From Vitrella brassicaformis (Eukaryota; Sar; Vitrellaceae), in assembly GCA_001179505.1 (NCBI GenBank), contig CDMY01001045.1, positions 17,304-81,303 on the forward strand: a stretch of DNA of 64,000 bases. Reading direction: 5' to 3'. The notes under the pieces were generated by a model. That model did not search any database, had not been told where the DNA came from, and saw only the letters and a list, made by a program, of their open reading frames with translations. Numbering within the stretch: position 1 is the stretch's first letter; each line of letters starts with the position of its first letter. Position numbers and translations under genes: made by a program. Below are positions 11,156-22,835 of this stretch, in pieces.

Positions 11156-12607
11156 CTATCGCCAGCTGCAGCTACTCACTGTCAGCATCAGACCTACGAC
11201 ACTCAGCACACCCCTTGTCCCCCGCCCATACCCTCTCCCACTGTCGCAGCACGGCAGACTCTTTACCACGCCGTCACCCCGACACGTCTTAGGGATAAGC
11301 CCCTCCTTCAGCGCAGCAGGGGCACGCCAGCCGCCCGTCTGCCAGCCTCTCACACCAGCAGCATCCCTCCTCACCCCCCACGCACACTTGTCGCTCCCCA
11401 CACCATCGCTGTTCTGCGCCCCGTTGAGCGTTGCCCGTGAAGGCAGCGGTGCCACTCCATGGCTGCTCGGAGAGTCGTCTTGTCCATGGCTGTCGCCTTC
11501 ATCGTCTCCGTCATAGCGCTGGTCGTCGTGCTGGTGGGCCACCATGAGGCCCTCAACGTCCCTCGCAGCGAGTGGAGGATACTCGAGTGGCCACCGGTTG
11601 TACCCAATCAAACCGACCATCAACAGAACAAACCCCAGCAGGTAGAGAAGAGAGAAGCGATCGCCGAAGAGGGCGAAAGACGCCAGCACCACAAACACGT
11701 CGCTGCTGAGCAGGGAGAGGTTGAAGAATGCGGCGCCGCCCTTGGTTAATACAAGAGGGGTGCACAAGTACATGGCAGCCACCGAGCCCACAGCGCCGAT
11801 GAAGTAGGCCAGCGACGGGGCACTGAACGGCGCCCGCAGCTCGTGACGAGCGAAGATGAGCAGCTCGCCTGACGCCAGCAGGGCGGCGATGGACGCGATC
11901 CGTCTAAGCAGGCGGCACTGTGGCACGCCGCGCCTCAACAGATACTCCGAGCCGACATTGCTGCACGAGTAGAAGAGCGACGCCAGCAGGCACAGGAGGT
12001 CTCCCAGCGTGCGGCTCCACCAGCCGCCGTCGCCCGACGGCAGAATGCCGGGATGAGGGCGGTGCGGCCCGAGTAGCACGGACGCACCTGGAGAGGCAGG
12101 CGTCCTACTGCTCCTCTCCTGGTCACTCGCTGAATTGGCGGCGTCCGAGTAGACGATGAGCGCAAAGCCGAGCAGACAAACAGCGACAAAGAGGTAGTGC
12201 TGCCACCTGTATTTGACGCTAAGGACGGCCCGCGAGATGAGCACCACAAGCGGGATCGTGAAGCAATCCAGTAGAATGACACTGGCGGCCGACGTGAGCG
12301 ATAGCGCCACCACAGACAGGAGATTGCCGTGCACGTCGCAAAATGCCACGAAGGCAAAGTAGGTCCACGGGATGGCGTGGAGGCTGCGCTCGTCACGCGA
12401 GGCGCCGCCTTCATCGAGCCGCACGTCGCAGCAGCCGAGAAGGGACGCGGCGGCTGCAACCAGTAAATAGATGCACCCATACTGAAACAACGGGAGCGGC
12501 CCGACATCAGTCAGCTGGTAGAGCTTGGTAAAGACCGTGGATGTGGCAACGAAGATGCTGACAAGCTGCCCCAAGGCCACGACGCCGACTGTAGGAAGGC
12601 GCGTCAT
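11156..12607 (-). CDS. SLC35F-like drug/metabolite-type transporter
   Basis: A single uninterrupted frame of 483 codons, unusual among the intron-rich neighbours. The product has about ten hydrophobic segments, from VGVVALGQLVSIFVATSTVF near the N-terminus to LLYLLGFVLLMVGLIGYNRW near residue 340, followed by a hydrophilic His/Asp/Ser-rich tail of about 130 residues. The pattern fits the SLC35F1/F2/F6 branch of the drug/metabolite transporter superfamily: a conserved Tyr-rich first loop, STSxxILLDCFTIP-like TM4, GDLLCLLASLFYSCSNVGSEYLLR before TM6, and a last helix pair after LFGDRFSLLYLLG. The substrate cannot be read from sequence. The gene could be a retrocopy given its lack of introns, but the frame is intact. 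Gene D starts 334 bp upstream on the other strand. Confidence 0.84.
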   Translation of the reverse strand: MTRLPTVGVVALGQLVSIFVATSTVFTKLYQLTDVGPLPLFQYGCIYLLVAAAASLLGCCDVRLDEGGASRDERSLHAIPWTYFAFVAFCDVHGNLLSVVALSLTSAASVILLDCFTIPLVVLISRAVLSVKYRWQHYLFVAVCLLGFALIVYSDAANSASDQERSSRTPASPGASVLLGPHRPHPGILPSGDGGWWSRTLGDLLCLLASLFYSCSNVGSEYLLRRGVPQCRLLRRIASIAALLASGELLIFARHELRAPFSAPSLAYFIGAVGSVAAMYLCTPLVLTKGGAAFFNLSLLSSDVFVVLASFALFGDRFSLLYLLGFVLLMVGLIGYNRWPLEYPPLAARDVEGLMVAHQHDDQRYDGDDEGDSHGQDDSPSSHGVAPLPSRATLNGAQNSDGVGSDKCAWGVRRDAAGVRGWQTGGWRAPAALKEGLIPKTCRGDGVVKSLPCCDSGRGYGRGTRGVLSVVGLMLTVSSCSWR

Positions 12608-12940
12608 TGGTCATCAACCAACCGGCACACGGAAACAGTTTCTGCAGCGCACAGGTACAGCCACGTGAATGCAATAGGGAATGAGTGAGAATGCCATGTG
12701 TTTGTCTGCATACGACTGCATACCTGTCGCTTCAATTCAATCGCTCAGGTTCGCTCCGTATCGTGATGTGTGTGGAAGGACACCATTCAGAAGCCACAGA
12801 TCACGATCACATTCAACTTGGGGACGGCAAAACTTCTGGTCGAGTCCAAGCTCGCACGGAAGGAAACGCTGCAGGAAACCGCTCCTGCGAGGAGGAGGAA
12901 GAAGGAGGTCTGCTTGGAGAGGTTGCGAGTGAGCATCATT
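12608..12940. promoter_or_regulatory. divergent region between the SLC35F-like gene (-) and gene D (+)
   Basis: The two ATG codons lie 334 bp apart. CCAAGCTCGCAC at about 12846-12857 is the minus-strand form of GTGCGAGCTTGG, a variant of the GCGAGCTTAG element found in other divergent gaps. The match is weaker than elsewhere. Confidence 0.35.
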
Positions 12941-14070
12941 ATGTCCAAGCCCATCGATTACTCCGAGTGGGATCATCTTGATGACAGCAGCGATGAAGAC
13001 GATGAAGCACCACCTTCCCCTGGGGCTCTCGCGGCTGCCTTGTCCGGCATGGACATCACACCTTTCCCATCTACATCCACAAGTGCCGCGGAGCGTCCTG
13101 CGTCTGTTTCGGCATCGTCCTCTCGCGTCAAAGGAGGATATGGTGTTGGCCGGGTCGAGCAATGGATTCGGGCGCGGCTGTCAGTGTGCCTGGCTCGTTC
13201 GGTGTCTGCGTGTCTGCGGCGGCCCAGGAGGAAGGGCCGGTGGCATTGGTTGTATCAGAGGGGGCGTTGGGGTGATGGGGCAGGGATGTTCGTGCCTGGG
13301 GAGCCTCTCATTTTCTGAGGGTGCCCCCCTGTGAGTAGGCGTGTGGGGATAGTGTGTGTTGATTGGCCTGGTTGCTTGTCAGTCTGGTTGGTAGTCTGTC
13401 TGCCTATCTGTCTGTCAGTCCGCATGTCTGTCCACTGCATTCGCGTGTGCTGCTCATGAGCATTGTTTGTCCATTTGAGTGTCTGTAGCTCGTTATCATT
13501 GCATTGCGATCGACTGTTCATGTTTGTCCGTGCCGTGGACCAACGCGTGTGTGGCCCCCGGCGCATCGTTACACATCAATCAATGATGGTAAGCGGCTGC
13601 CTCTGATGCACAGATGCATGTCTCATCCATTTGCAGGTCATCGGCCCCTCTTGGAAAGCCAAAGGCATCACGACCGGCATTTTGATGGCCAGATACCCCG
13701 TCGTCGGTGCATGAATGTGTCACTCAGGCGCCCCGAGCTCATGGAGAAGGGAACGACACAGGCCATCTTGCGACCTTATGTCATCGCCAACTACGCCGGC
13801 CCGGGCGTCGAGGGGAAGACCATCAGCAAGGCCATGCAGCGCGAGTTCCAGGTCTCTGAAGACGCCCGCGGAAATGTCAGGGTCTTGATCACCAACAGTG
13901 CCAGAGAAGAGGTGCGGCCGGTCGCGACAGTGCAGCTGTGGCTCGCGAGACACGGGTGGCTGATATTGCACCCCGATAGTGACGATGCCAAGGAGATCCT
14001 CGCTGAGATGAAGAGAGAGCTAGAGAGAGAGAGAGAAGCAGAGGGCGTTGGCACAGACACACGAGGATGA
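12941..14070 (+). CDS. gene D, protein with Cdc37-like N-terminal motif, unknown function
   Basis: The model has exons 12941-13142 and 13637-14070 (211 aa). It opens with SKPIDYSEWDHLDDSSDEDD and continues to ALAAALSGMDI, closely matching gene C's first 50 residues, but it then lacks the MYND finger. The second exon encodes a different, probably folded domain (AILRPYVIANYAGPGVEGK, TVQLWLARHGWLILHP) ending in a basic helix rich in Arg and Glu. The predicted intron is 494 nt, longer than usual, so an exon may be missing. Right after the stop, another frame (14048-14266) continues with an acidic tail ending YYLEDIEVIDLESL. A 1-nt change in the GA microsatellite at about 14020-14037 would join the two, so this may be a frameshifted or decaying gene. 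Confidence 0.5.
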
Positions 14071-14304
14071 GGAAATGTCATCGGCAGAGGGAGAGGGAGG
14101 CGATGACACTGATGAGGACATGTCCCCTCCGGAGGGAGAGAAAGGCGATGACGATGAGGTGATGGAGACATCCGAGCCACTGAAAGAGTACATTCGGGAG
14201 GTGCGGATGGGGAACTACGGCTATTACCTCGAGGACATCGAGGTCATAGACCTGGAGAGTCTGTAGCCGTAGAATTTTTATGTCTGTCTGTCTGACGTTA
14301 ATTA

Positions 14305-14430
14305 ATGCGTGTGGGTGTGGACGAGTGGTCGGACATTGAGGCCGATGAGGACGACGAGACGATTCCTGACATTTCAGACGACTGGGAGACCTTCTACGAC
14401 GTTGAGGAGCTGAGCAGGCTGACCTCCTGA
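14305..14430 (+). CDS. 41-aa acidic open frame with an echo of the gene C/D motif
   Basis: ATG at 14305 opens 41 codons to TGA at 14428-14430. The sequence includes DEWSDIEADEDDE, resembling the W-D-x-[IL] plus acidic run at the N-termini of genes C and D, and ends DDWETFYDVEELSRL. It could be a microprotein, a lost exon of gene D or a decayed relative. There is no direct evidence of translation. Confidence 0.2.
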   Translation: MRVGVDEWSDIEADEDDETIPDISDDWETFYDVEELSRLTS

Positions 14431-15159
14431 CCGGTCGAATTCTCTTTTTCTTTCGATGGCTGCCTTTTTTGCTTTTCCTTTTTTCTTTTTCCACAATCAA
14501 TGCTTTTGTTTGTTCGTTTCTCTGTGGGATGCGAAAGCGATTCACATGCAAACACCAAGTGACGATTCGTACGCACCAAAACGTCCGACGCTCACACACG
14601 TACCTGGCTCCCCTGTTGCGTTTTGAGCCACGACACAGAAGACGTGCATAAGTCTGCCTCTCTACTGCCTGACTGCCTGCCTACCAGTGTGCCTCCGCAA
14701 ATGCATGGCTGCGCTCTGCGACGTCCTCACTACCAATCAAACGAACCAATGGGTGACGGAGAAACACACGCCGTCACCGTACGTACGTTCGCTGCAAAGT
14801 TGTCTCTCGTGACGCCAGGTCTCATGTGGCCAGGCACCCATACACCTGTCCTGTCCACCCCTTCGCATCCATCTCTGCAGCACACGACCTCAGACAGCCG
14901 TGCATCCGCCCCCTCAATGCACCTACACGTACGCAGATGAGACGGCTCGGCCCGAAAAAGAGCGCCACACGCTGTGGCCACAGCGACCAACAAAAGGCAC
15001 GCAAACGGCCTGGCCTGTACGCAGACCAGACCCCTTGCACCGCCAGCCCCCCCACTCCTCCATCCACCCGCATGCATACGCACGGACATACGTATATGCC
15101 ATGCCTCCCATCTTGACCAGCTCACATCACATTCTTCCCCACTGCTTGCCTTGCCTCAC
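14431..15159. other. intergenic between gene D and FAHD1
   Basis: 3' flanks of two convergent genes. A T-rich stretch at about 14446-14490 could serve 3'-end processing of gene D. No exon was recognised. Confidence 0.45.
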
Positions 15160-16837
15160 TCACAGCTCAACCGGGAACGTGACGACCCCCTCCGGCGGCT
15201 TGGGTCTTTCCTCGACCTCGAACGTGGCGGTGGCCTGGACATCAGGAGAGAGAAGAACAATACATCGATACCCACCAGACGGCCGTCTGGTGCAGGCTGG
15301 CTGTGTATGTGTGTGTGTGTGTGTAGTTGCGTACCTCCCCGCCTTTGCTGCTCTTCAGGCCGATCGTCACCTTCTGACCCGCACTGATCGGGCCCACACC
15401 CGCTGGCGTGCCTGCAGTGACGGCACAGCAGAGCAGTCCAGCGAACGGACAAGTGTTCCACTGGTGCTGGTTGGCGCTGGTTGGTGCTGGTTGTGTCTGT
15501 GGGTACCTGTGAGGATGATGTCGCCGGCCTGGAGGGTCATTAAGCTGCTGATGTAGGACAGCAGAGTGTCTACCTGCACACACATGCACACCATCATGCC
15601 AGGTTCATGTCATGCAGCACTCGGTCCCTGCTGTGGCTGGTAGGTGGGTGCACCTGCTGACTGACTGACCTTGAAGACCATGTCCTTGGTGTTGCCCCTC
15701 TGCTTGTCCACCCCATCCACTTGCAGCCACAACTCTGGTTGAGAGCAACAGGACACGACAGGCATAAGGCGCGCATGTCTCTCCCTCCCTCCCTCCCTCC
15801 CTCCCTCCCCGCCACGCCCATCGGTCCGAACGTTTTCCGCCTACCTGTGTCGTCGAGATCGATGTGGTGCGGTGGGATGAGGACAGGTGCGATAGGGGCG
15901 AATCCGTCCTGTATAGAAGTGCGTAGTTATCGACCACTCACTCGCAAGTGCGGATGATGAATCCATGTGATCACGTCAGTCACCTCACCTGCGCCTTTGA
16001 CATGACCCACGGTTCGCCCCTCTTCTTCTCGGCCTCCTGCACCGCACGGGCAGTCAGGTCGATCGCCACTCCATAACCTACGACATAGTTAGTGGGATGA
16101 CAGACAGACAGACAGACGGACGGGACGGTCCATGGCACACAGACAGATTCGCGGTGTCCGGCCGGCTGTGTGGCCGGGCGTATGCCCGCGTGTGTGTACG
16201 TGTGTCCTCCTTCCTTCTCCTCCTCCCCCACCGACCTGCCACTTTCTTGATGGCGTGCGCAGGGGTCGCGTTCTTGCAGTCCTTCTCCATAAACACCGCA
16301 AGCTCCACCTCGTAATGGATCGGACCTGCAGCTCAATGAAACCAAGAGGGGGCGAGCAGCCAGGCCCAGCCACGCACGCACGCGAGGTGAAATCCAGACC
16401 ACACCCCACCCTTGCCTTGCCCAGGTCAGTCAGTGCTTAGGTACCCATGTCGGTGGGGATGTGGATCTTGTCGGGCGGCGTGATGACGCTCGTGCCATGC
16501 TTCAGAAAGAGCAGGGGCGCCTTGGGCACCTCACCACCTGCATCGCATCATCAATCAATGGGTGAGTCAAGACAAGAGCCCACAAGCCATCCAATTGAAG
16601 TCATCTGTCTGTCTGTCTGAGCCTGTCTGTCTTGCTGAGTGAGTCTGGCTGTCTGCAATGCATACCGAGTTCTTGTGCATGGTCGGCATAGTTTCGCCCG
16701 ACGCACACCAGCTTCCGAGTGCCCCTGCTCCCAATCTGCAACGCGGAACAGGTCACAACAATTGCGCTGGAGCCTTCACTTTCATTCAAGGACTCGACAG
16801 AAGCCAGATCACTTACCTTCACTTGAGCGGCGCCCAT
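15160..16837 (-). CDS. FAHD1: fumarylacetoacetate hydrolase-family protein, FAHD1 type
   Basis: Ten exons on the minus strand: 16837-16817, 16735-16666, 16537-16445, 16325-16236, 16077-15989, 15908-15845, 15734-15670, 15573-15507, 15411-15335 and 15234-15160. All phases agree and give 236 aa, close to the roughly 220 aa of FAHD1. The family hydrolyses acylpyruvates and decarboxylates oxaloacetate, usually in mitochondria. Diagnostic stretches are KLVCVGRNYADHAQEL, HYEVELAVF, GYGVAIDLTAR and GDIILTGTPAGVGPI. The metal ligands are present as E67, E69 and D98, a constant four-residue offset from human E71, E73 and D102. There is no obvious targeting peptide, since the protein starts MGAAQVK. ATP-citrate lyase begins 373 bp away on the other strand, so the two are likely co-regulated. 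Confidence 0.93.
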
Positions 16838-17209
16838 CGTTGCTACCAACCAAGCCCCAAGAGACCTCTAAGCTCGCAGACGTCTGCGAGCTTAGCGAAA
16901 AATCTGGTTCTCCCCCCAGCTGCTCTCGTGCCGTTCTCTGGGGTGCAGAGGGTGCAAGATCTCCGCCTGGTAAAAAAGAGAGCACAGCAACAGACAGGGT
17001 TGCAGATACGGGTGATCCCCGACGTGGTTGGTGTGCTGGGTGCCTCGGTTGTTGCAGATCTGGGTCAGCTGCGTGGCTGCAAGTGCGTCCGTGCTGCACG
17101 CGTCGAGGAGGTGCGAAACCTCAGGCAGCGGCCATCTGGTCAGGGAGAACAGCACAGTGTGAGCTTCAGATCTCCGCGTCATAGTACATAGCAAAAGGAG
17201 CGTGTGAGG
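16838..17209. promoter_or_regulatory. shared promoter region of FAHD1 (-) and ACLY (+) with a perfect palindrome
   Basis: A perfect 28-bp palindrome spans 16868-16895. Each half reads GTCTGCGAGCTTAG outwards, and the minus-strand copy lies about 30 bp upstream of the FAHD1 ATG. A second element, TTCAGATCTCCGCG, at about 17165-17178 lies about 32 bp upstream of the ACLY ATG. Both resemble the element in other divergent gaps. Confidence 0.55.
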
Positions 17210-20200
17210 ATGGCGCAGAGCATCCGTGAGGAGACTGCCAAGCGGCTGCTGGGCGGGTTGAGCCGCCCCTGTGTGTCGATAAGTGGTTCGACTGACCTGG
17301 AGAGCCTGCCCGACAGCTACCCCTGGCTGCTCACCAGCTCGCTCGTCGTCAAGCCAGACGTCCTGCTCAAGCGGAGAGGCAAGAGCGGCCTCGTCAAACT
17401 CAACGTCAAGTGGAACGAGGCACGGGACTGGCTCGCGCAGGCCATCGGCAAAGGTACGCCTTTTGGGGCCAGTCGGGCGGCCGGAATGGCGTGTGACAAT
17501 GGTTCCTTCCTGATGCTGTGTGTGTATTGCTTTATGTTGTGTGTGTGTGTGTGCAGAGTTGACGATAGAGGGATTGAGCGGCGAGTTGTCTCACTTCATC
17601 GTGGAGGAGTTCTTTCCGCATGACGACGCCACCAACGAGTTCTACATCGCCATCCGCACCCTGCAGGAGGGCGACGAGATCCTCTTCTCCCACAGAGGCG
17701 GCATTCACGTCGGCGACGTCGAACAACACGCCAGGAAGCTGCTCGTCGAGATCAACGAGGACGGAGACGTCCCAGACATACCATTCGGCAGCCTCTTCGA
17801 CGATGTCAAGGTCAGTGACCCTTTCTCTTTGCACGTGTGTTCCCAACCACCATCTGCCTCTCTCTTTGTGTGTGTGTGTGTCAGGACGCTTTGGCCCAGG
17901 AGGCGCTTCCACGGTTCGTGCAGTCGCTGTACTCGCGTTTCTGCGACCTGCACTTCGCCTTCCTGGAGATCAACCCCTTCTGCTTCGACGCCGCCACGTC
18001 GTCGTTCGTCATCCTCGACGCAGCGGCCAAACTGGACCACACGGCCGACTTCATCTGCGAGGACAAGTGGGGACACGTCGAGTTCCCCTCACCCTTCGGC
18101 AGAAAATTCACAGACGCCGAGAGATACATCCGGTGGGTCGGGAGCGCCGTGGGCAGGGCAGAGAGAGGGGCAGATAGATAAAGGAAAGGTGCACTACACT
18201 ACACTACACACTCATACGTACGTGTGGATATATGGGACTGATGTGGTTCGTTCATGATTGGTTCATTCAGTGAGTTGGACTCCAAGACGGGTGCGAGTTT
18301 GAAGCTGACGATCCTGAACCCCAAGGGCCGCATCTGGACGATGATAGCGGGCGGCGGTGCGTCGGTCGTCTACTCAGACACGATATGCGACCTGGGCCAG
18401 GCGCACGAGCTCGCCAACTACGGAGAGTACTCGGGCGCCCCTACCGAGGTCACCACCTACGAGTACGCCAAGACGCTCCTCGGCCTGGTGACCGCAGAGG
18501 ACACCTTCAGACCAGAGGGCAAGATACTGCTCATCGGCGGCGGCATCGCCAACTTCACTTCCGTCGCAGCCACATTCACAGGTGGGAGCGGTGCGGTGGA
18601 GTGGGCTGAGGTTGCGTCTGATCTCACGTGCTCTGTCTCTCTGTGTGTGTGTGTGTGTGTGTCGGTGGTACGTACAGGCATCATTCGAGCGATCCGCGAG
18701 ATGCAGCAGAGGATCCGGGAGTACAAGGTGCGGATCTACGTGCGTCGCGGCGGCCCCAACTACCAGGACGGGCTGAAGCTCATGCGCGAGCTAGGCGCCG
18801 AGACGGGCCTGCCCATCAAGGTATACGGGCCCGAGACATACATGACCGCCATCATCCCCATCGCACTCGACGAGGACAAAGGCATCTGTAAGCCACCCGA
18901 CACACATGGGAGGGAGGGGGGGAGGGGGAGGGAGGGAGGGAGAAAGGGAGCGGCGTGCATTATTCTGTGTCTGGTGGTGGTCGGTGTGTCGATGTGTGTG
19001 TCAGCGTCAGGCGCATCGACGATTCAGTCGAGCATGCGCGTGTCGACGTGGCATGAGATGCGGGTGGGGAAAGACAGAAACGTCGCACGAGTGACGAGCC
19101 GCCGAGATGGGCATTCTATGTTGTGTTTGGTACGTGCGTGTGTGCAGATGGAGGACGTTGAGCATGACGATCAGTTCCAGACAGCCGACATCTCTGCCAC
19201 CACACCCAAGAAGAGAGTGAGTGAGATAGATTGACAAAATCACACAGACAGCAACAAATTGCATACATGTGTGTGCCCCCCATGGCCGTGTGCGGCGCGG
19301 TGCGGTGCCAACCAGACCTTCGCCGAGGCCAACGGCACTGCGCCTGCCAGCGAGAAGCGCCGCGTGCTCTTCACCGACAAGACCAGATGCTTTGTCTGGG
19401 GCCTGCAGGTACACACACACACACACACAGAGACAGAGAGAGAGAGTGCTGTCTTATTGCGTTGCCTCTGTGTGTGCAGGAGCGTGCTGTGCAGGAGATG
19501 ATGGATTTCGACCACGTGTGCAACCGGGACAAGCCGTCTGTTGCGGCCATCATCTACGAGTTCTCGGTGCCCCACCTGCGGCCCTTCTACTTCGGAACCG
19601 ACGAGATATTCATCCCCGTCGTCCAGACACTCAAAGACGTAAGCAAGGGCACACATTGACGGTTATGCAGTTGATGGATGACCTCAAGCACGTGCCGTCC
19701 ACATGTGTGTGTGTGGTTTGTGTGGTTTGCAGGCGACGGAGAAGTTCCCCGAGGTGGATACGCTCATCAATTTTGCGTCCATGAGATCCGCAGACAAGGT
19801 AAGGTGGGTGACCAGCATTCGGTCACTCATTGCTGAGTGAGAAGCACAGTGTGTCGTCGTTTCGCTCACACACGTGCCCGTCTGTGCTGTCTCTGCTGTC
19901 TCTCTGTCTGTCCTAGGTGACCCGCCTTGCAATGGATTTCCCCCAGGTCAAGACCATCGCCATCATCGCCGAGGGCGTGCCCGAGAGGAAAACCCGCGAG
20001 CTACTCGTCACCGCCAGAAGAAGGGTAGCAACACAACCACAACACACCACACGAAACACCCACGCAGTGGATGACGCTCCCTTGGTCCCTCCCTCCCTCC
20101 TTGTTTTTGTGTGTGTGTATATATTTAGAACATCACGATAATCGGTCCTGCGACTGTGGGTGGGATCAAGCCGGGTTGTTTCCGCATCGGCAACACGGGC

Positions 20201-22835
20201 GGGATGCTCGAGAACATCATGAACTCGAAGCTGTACCGCCCGGGCAGCGTGGCGTTTGTGACCAAGAGCGGCGGCATGCTCAACGAGATGAACAACATTC
20301 TCCGCATCAAGGCGGACGGCTGCTACGAGGGGGTCGCCATCGGGGGCGACAGATTCCCTGGTATACACAACACACAGCACAGAGACTCACCCATCGCCGA
20401 CCACCCATGTCTGTCTGTCTGTCTGTCAATTGGCTGATTTCGTGATTGGTTGCACTGCAGGGACCACGATGATGGATCATCTGCTGCGATACGAGCAGGA
20501 CCCTGGCGTCAAGGTCATGCTGCTGCTGGGCGAGGTCGGCGGCACCATCGAGTACGAAGTCGTCAGAGCCATCAAGGAAGGAACCATCACCAAACCGGTA
20601 CGTACGTCTGCTGCACTGAATCGACCGACACATACATGCGCCAAAGGGAGTGGAGCATGACTGCACTGCACTGCATGTCGTGCAGCTAGTGGCGTGGTGT
20701 GTGGGCACGTGTGCGCCCCTCTTCTCGACTGAGGTGTCGTTCGGACACGCCGGCGCATGGGCAGGCACCGACTCCGAGCAGGCCGCTGCAAAGAACAAGG
20801 CACTCAGGTGAGGTGGGAATATGGGGTGGGTTGGGACCGTCCCAAATACACGGACGCATAGATAGAAGGAAGCACCCATGGGTGTGTGTGTGCAGGGATG
20901 CGGGTGCATACGTGCCGAATTCCTTCCAGGACCTTGGTGAGGTCATCAAGGACGTCTACGACACCCTCATCGAGAAGGGCCTCATCACCAGAATGGTCGA
21001 ACCTGCCTTGCCACGAGTGCCCATGGGTAAAACCGGTGCACGTGGGCCCTCCCTCCCTCCCTCCCTCCCTCCGCATCAATGCAATACGCTTCTTCTATCC
21101 GATTGTCAGACTACGCCTGGGCTAAGAAACTTGGTCTGGTCCGCAAACCAAAGGGCTTCGTCTCGACCATATCTGACGACCGGTACGGTCGGTATGCCCA
21201 CAATGAATGTCACAGCTCTTTCTACCAAAATGTGCAGTGCACCCTTCGCTCACGGGGTGATGTGGGATGTGGGATGTGGTGTGCGGTGTGTGTATAGTGG
21301 CGAGGAGCTGGTGTACGCTGGCTGGCCGATTTCGAAGGTGATGCAGGGCAACATGGGTGTCGGGGGCGTGCTGTCGCTCCTGTGGTTCAAGAGACCTCTC
21401 CCAGATTACTGCTACCGGTAGGTAAAAGTGCTCACACACACACAGCCTGCCAGCCACACAGCCTCTGAGCGCTCTGTGTGTGCTTTGCTCACGTGTAGGT
21501 ATCTTGAGATGGTGCTCATGCTGACGGCCGACCACGGACCCGCCGTCTGCGGCGCACACAACACGGTAAACACGGTCTGCATCCACACCAGACAGACAGA
21601 CAGACAGACAAGTGCTGAGTGTCGTGCGCTCGTGTGGCGTCAGATTGTGACTGCTCGTGCGGGCAAGGACCTGATCTCCAGCCTCATATCAGGCCTCTGC
21701 ACCATCGGCGACAGGTGTGTGTGTGTGTGTGTGGACGGACACATGGTGCGTGCGGTTGGTTGATCATCGGTCGGTCGGTTGTCGGATCCCTCTCTCCTCT
21801 CAGGTTCGGCGGTGCGTGCGACCAGGCCGCCTGTCAGTTCCTCAAGGCCTATGACGACAAACAGACCCCCGAGGAGTTCGTCAAGTCCATGGCGTCGCAG
21901 AAGAAACTCATCATGGTCTGTCTCACAGCAATCTTGACAGACACAAAGGGACACGATCAGCGAGAAAGACAGAGCTTCAAATTGTTCATGTGTTGTGTTG
22001 TGTTGTGTGTGTGCGTCAGGGCATCGGTCACAAGATCAAGTCGGTGCACAATCCCGATATGCGTGTGCAGCTGCTCAAGACCTTCTGCAAGACCAACTTT
22101 TCCCGACCGGCCCTCATCGGATTCGCCGAAGATGTCGAAAGAGTCACCACCAAGAAGAAAGGTACGGTGCGTGCGTCAGTGAGTGACTGACACAACTGAA
22201 TGAACAGCACACGCAATCAGACTGATGGTTGATGGGCGGGCGAGTGGCACACACGCAAAGGGAGCCTCTCTCTGTGTGTGTGTGTGTGTGGATGTGTGAT
22301 CAGACACGTTGATTCTGAACGTTGACGGCCTGATTGGAGTGTCCATGGTTGACATGCTCTTCGGCTGCGGGGCATTCTCCGAGACGGAGGCCAGAGACTA
22401 CATATCGGTGCACACACACACACACACACACTCACTCAGAGAGAGAGAGAGAGAGGGAGAGAGACGAAATTCCCTCGTGTGCACCTCTGTCTGTCCGTCT
22501 GGCTGAGTGTCTCTGTGTGTCTGTCTGCGTGTCTCTGTGTGTGTGCAGGTGGGTTGCATCAACGGTCTGTTCGTGCTCGGCAGGTCGATCGGCTTCATTG
22601 GCCACTACCTCGACCAAAAGCGACTCAAACAGGTGCACATACACACATACACACAGACACATATACACAGTCATACAAGAGAGCACACCCTCACGCTTCG
22701 TTGTGTATGTGTGTGTGTGTGTGTGTGTGTTGCCCCAACCAACCAACCGACCAACCGACTGGCCAGGGTCTGTATCGCCATGACGTCGACGACATCGCCT
22801 ACGTCCTGCCGGACCTTTCCACCTCACACCACTGA
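17210..22835 (+). CDS. ACLY: ATP-citrate lyase, single-chain
   Basis: The enzyme makes acetyl-CoA and oxaloacetate from citrate, CoA and ATP in the cytosol. Twenty-four exons join in phase to 1094 aa (animal enzyme about 1100): 17210-17453, 17557-17810, 17885-18132, 18271-18581, 18678-18887, 19005-19063, 19148-19216, 19316-19408, 19480-19638, 19733-19798, 19917-20024, 20129-20360, 20461-20597, 20686-20807, 20896-21026, 21110-21182, 21298-21417, 21499-21565, 21644-21714, 21804-21915, 22020-22161, 22304-22407, 22549-22632 and 22767-22835. Domains run as in animals: ATP-grasp/CoA-ligase, a citrate-binding half ([20 protein letters not shown]), a variable linker (exons 6-8), the catalytic half ([15 protein letters not shown]) with phosphohistidine H751 in SFGHAGAW, and the citrate-synthase-like end ([45 protein letters not shown]). 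Exon 6 is the least certain because it lies in the unconserved linker. Confidence 0.96.

Noticed and set aside
17532-18076. Minus-strand frames of about 125 codons opposite ACLY
   Set aside because: Antisense of highly conserved ATP-citrate lyase exons.
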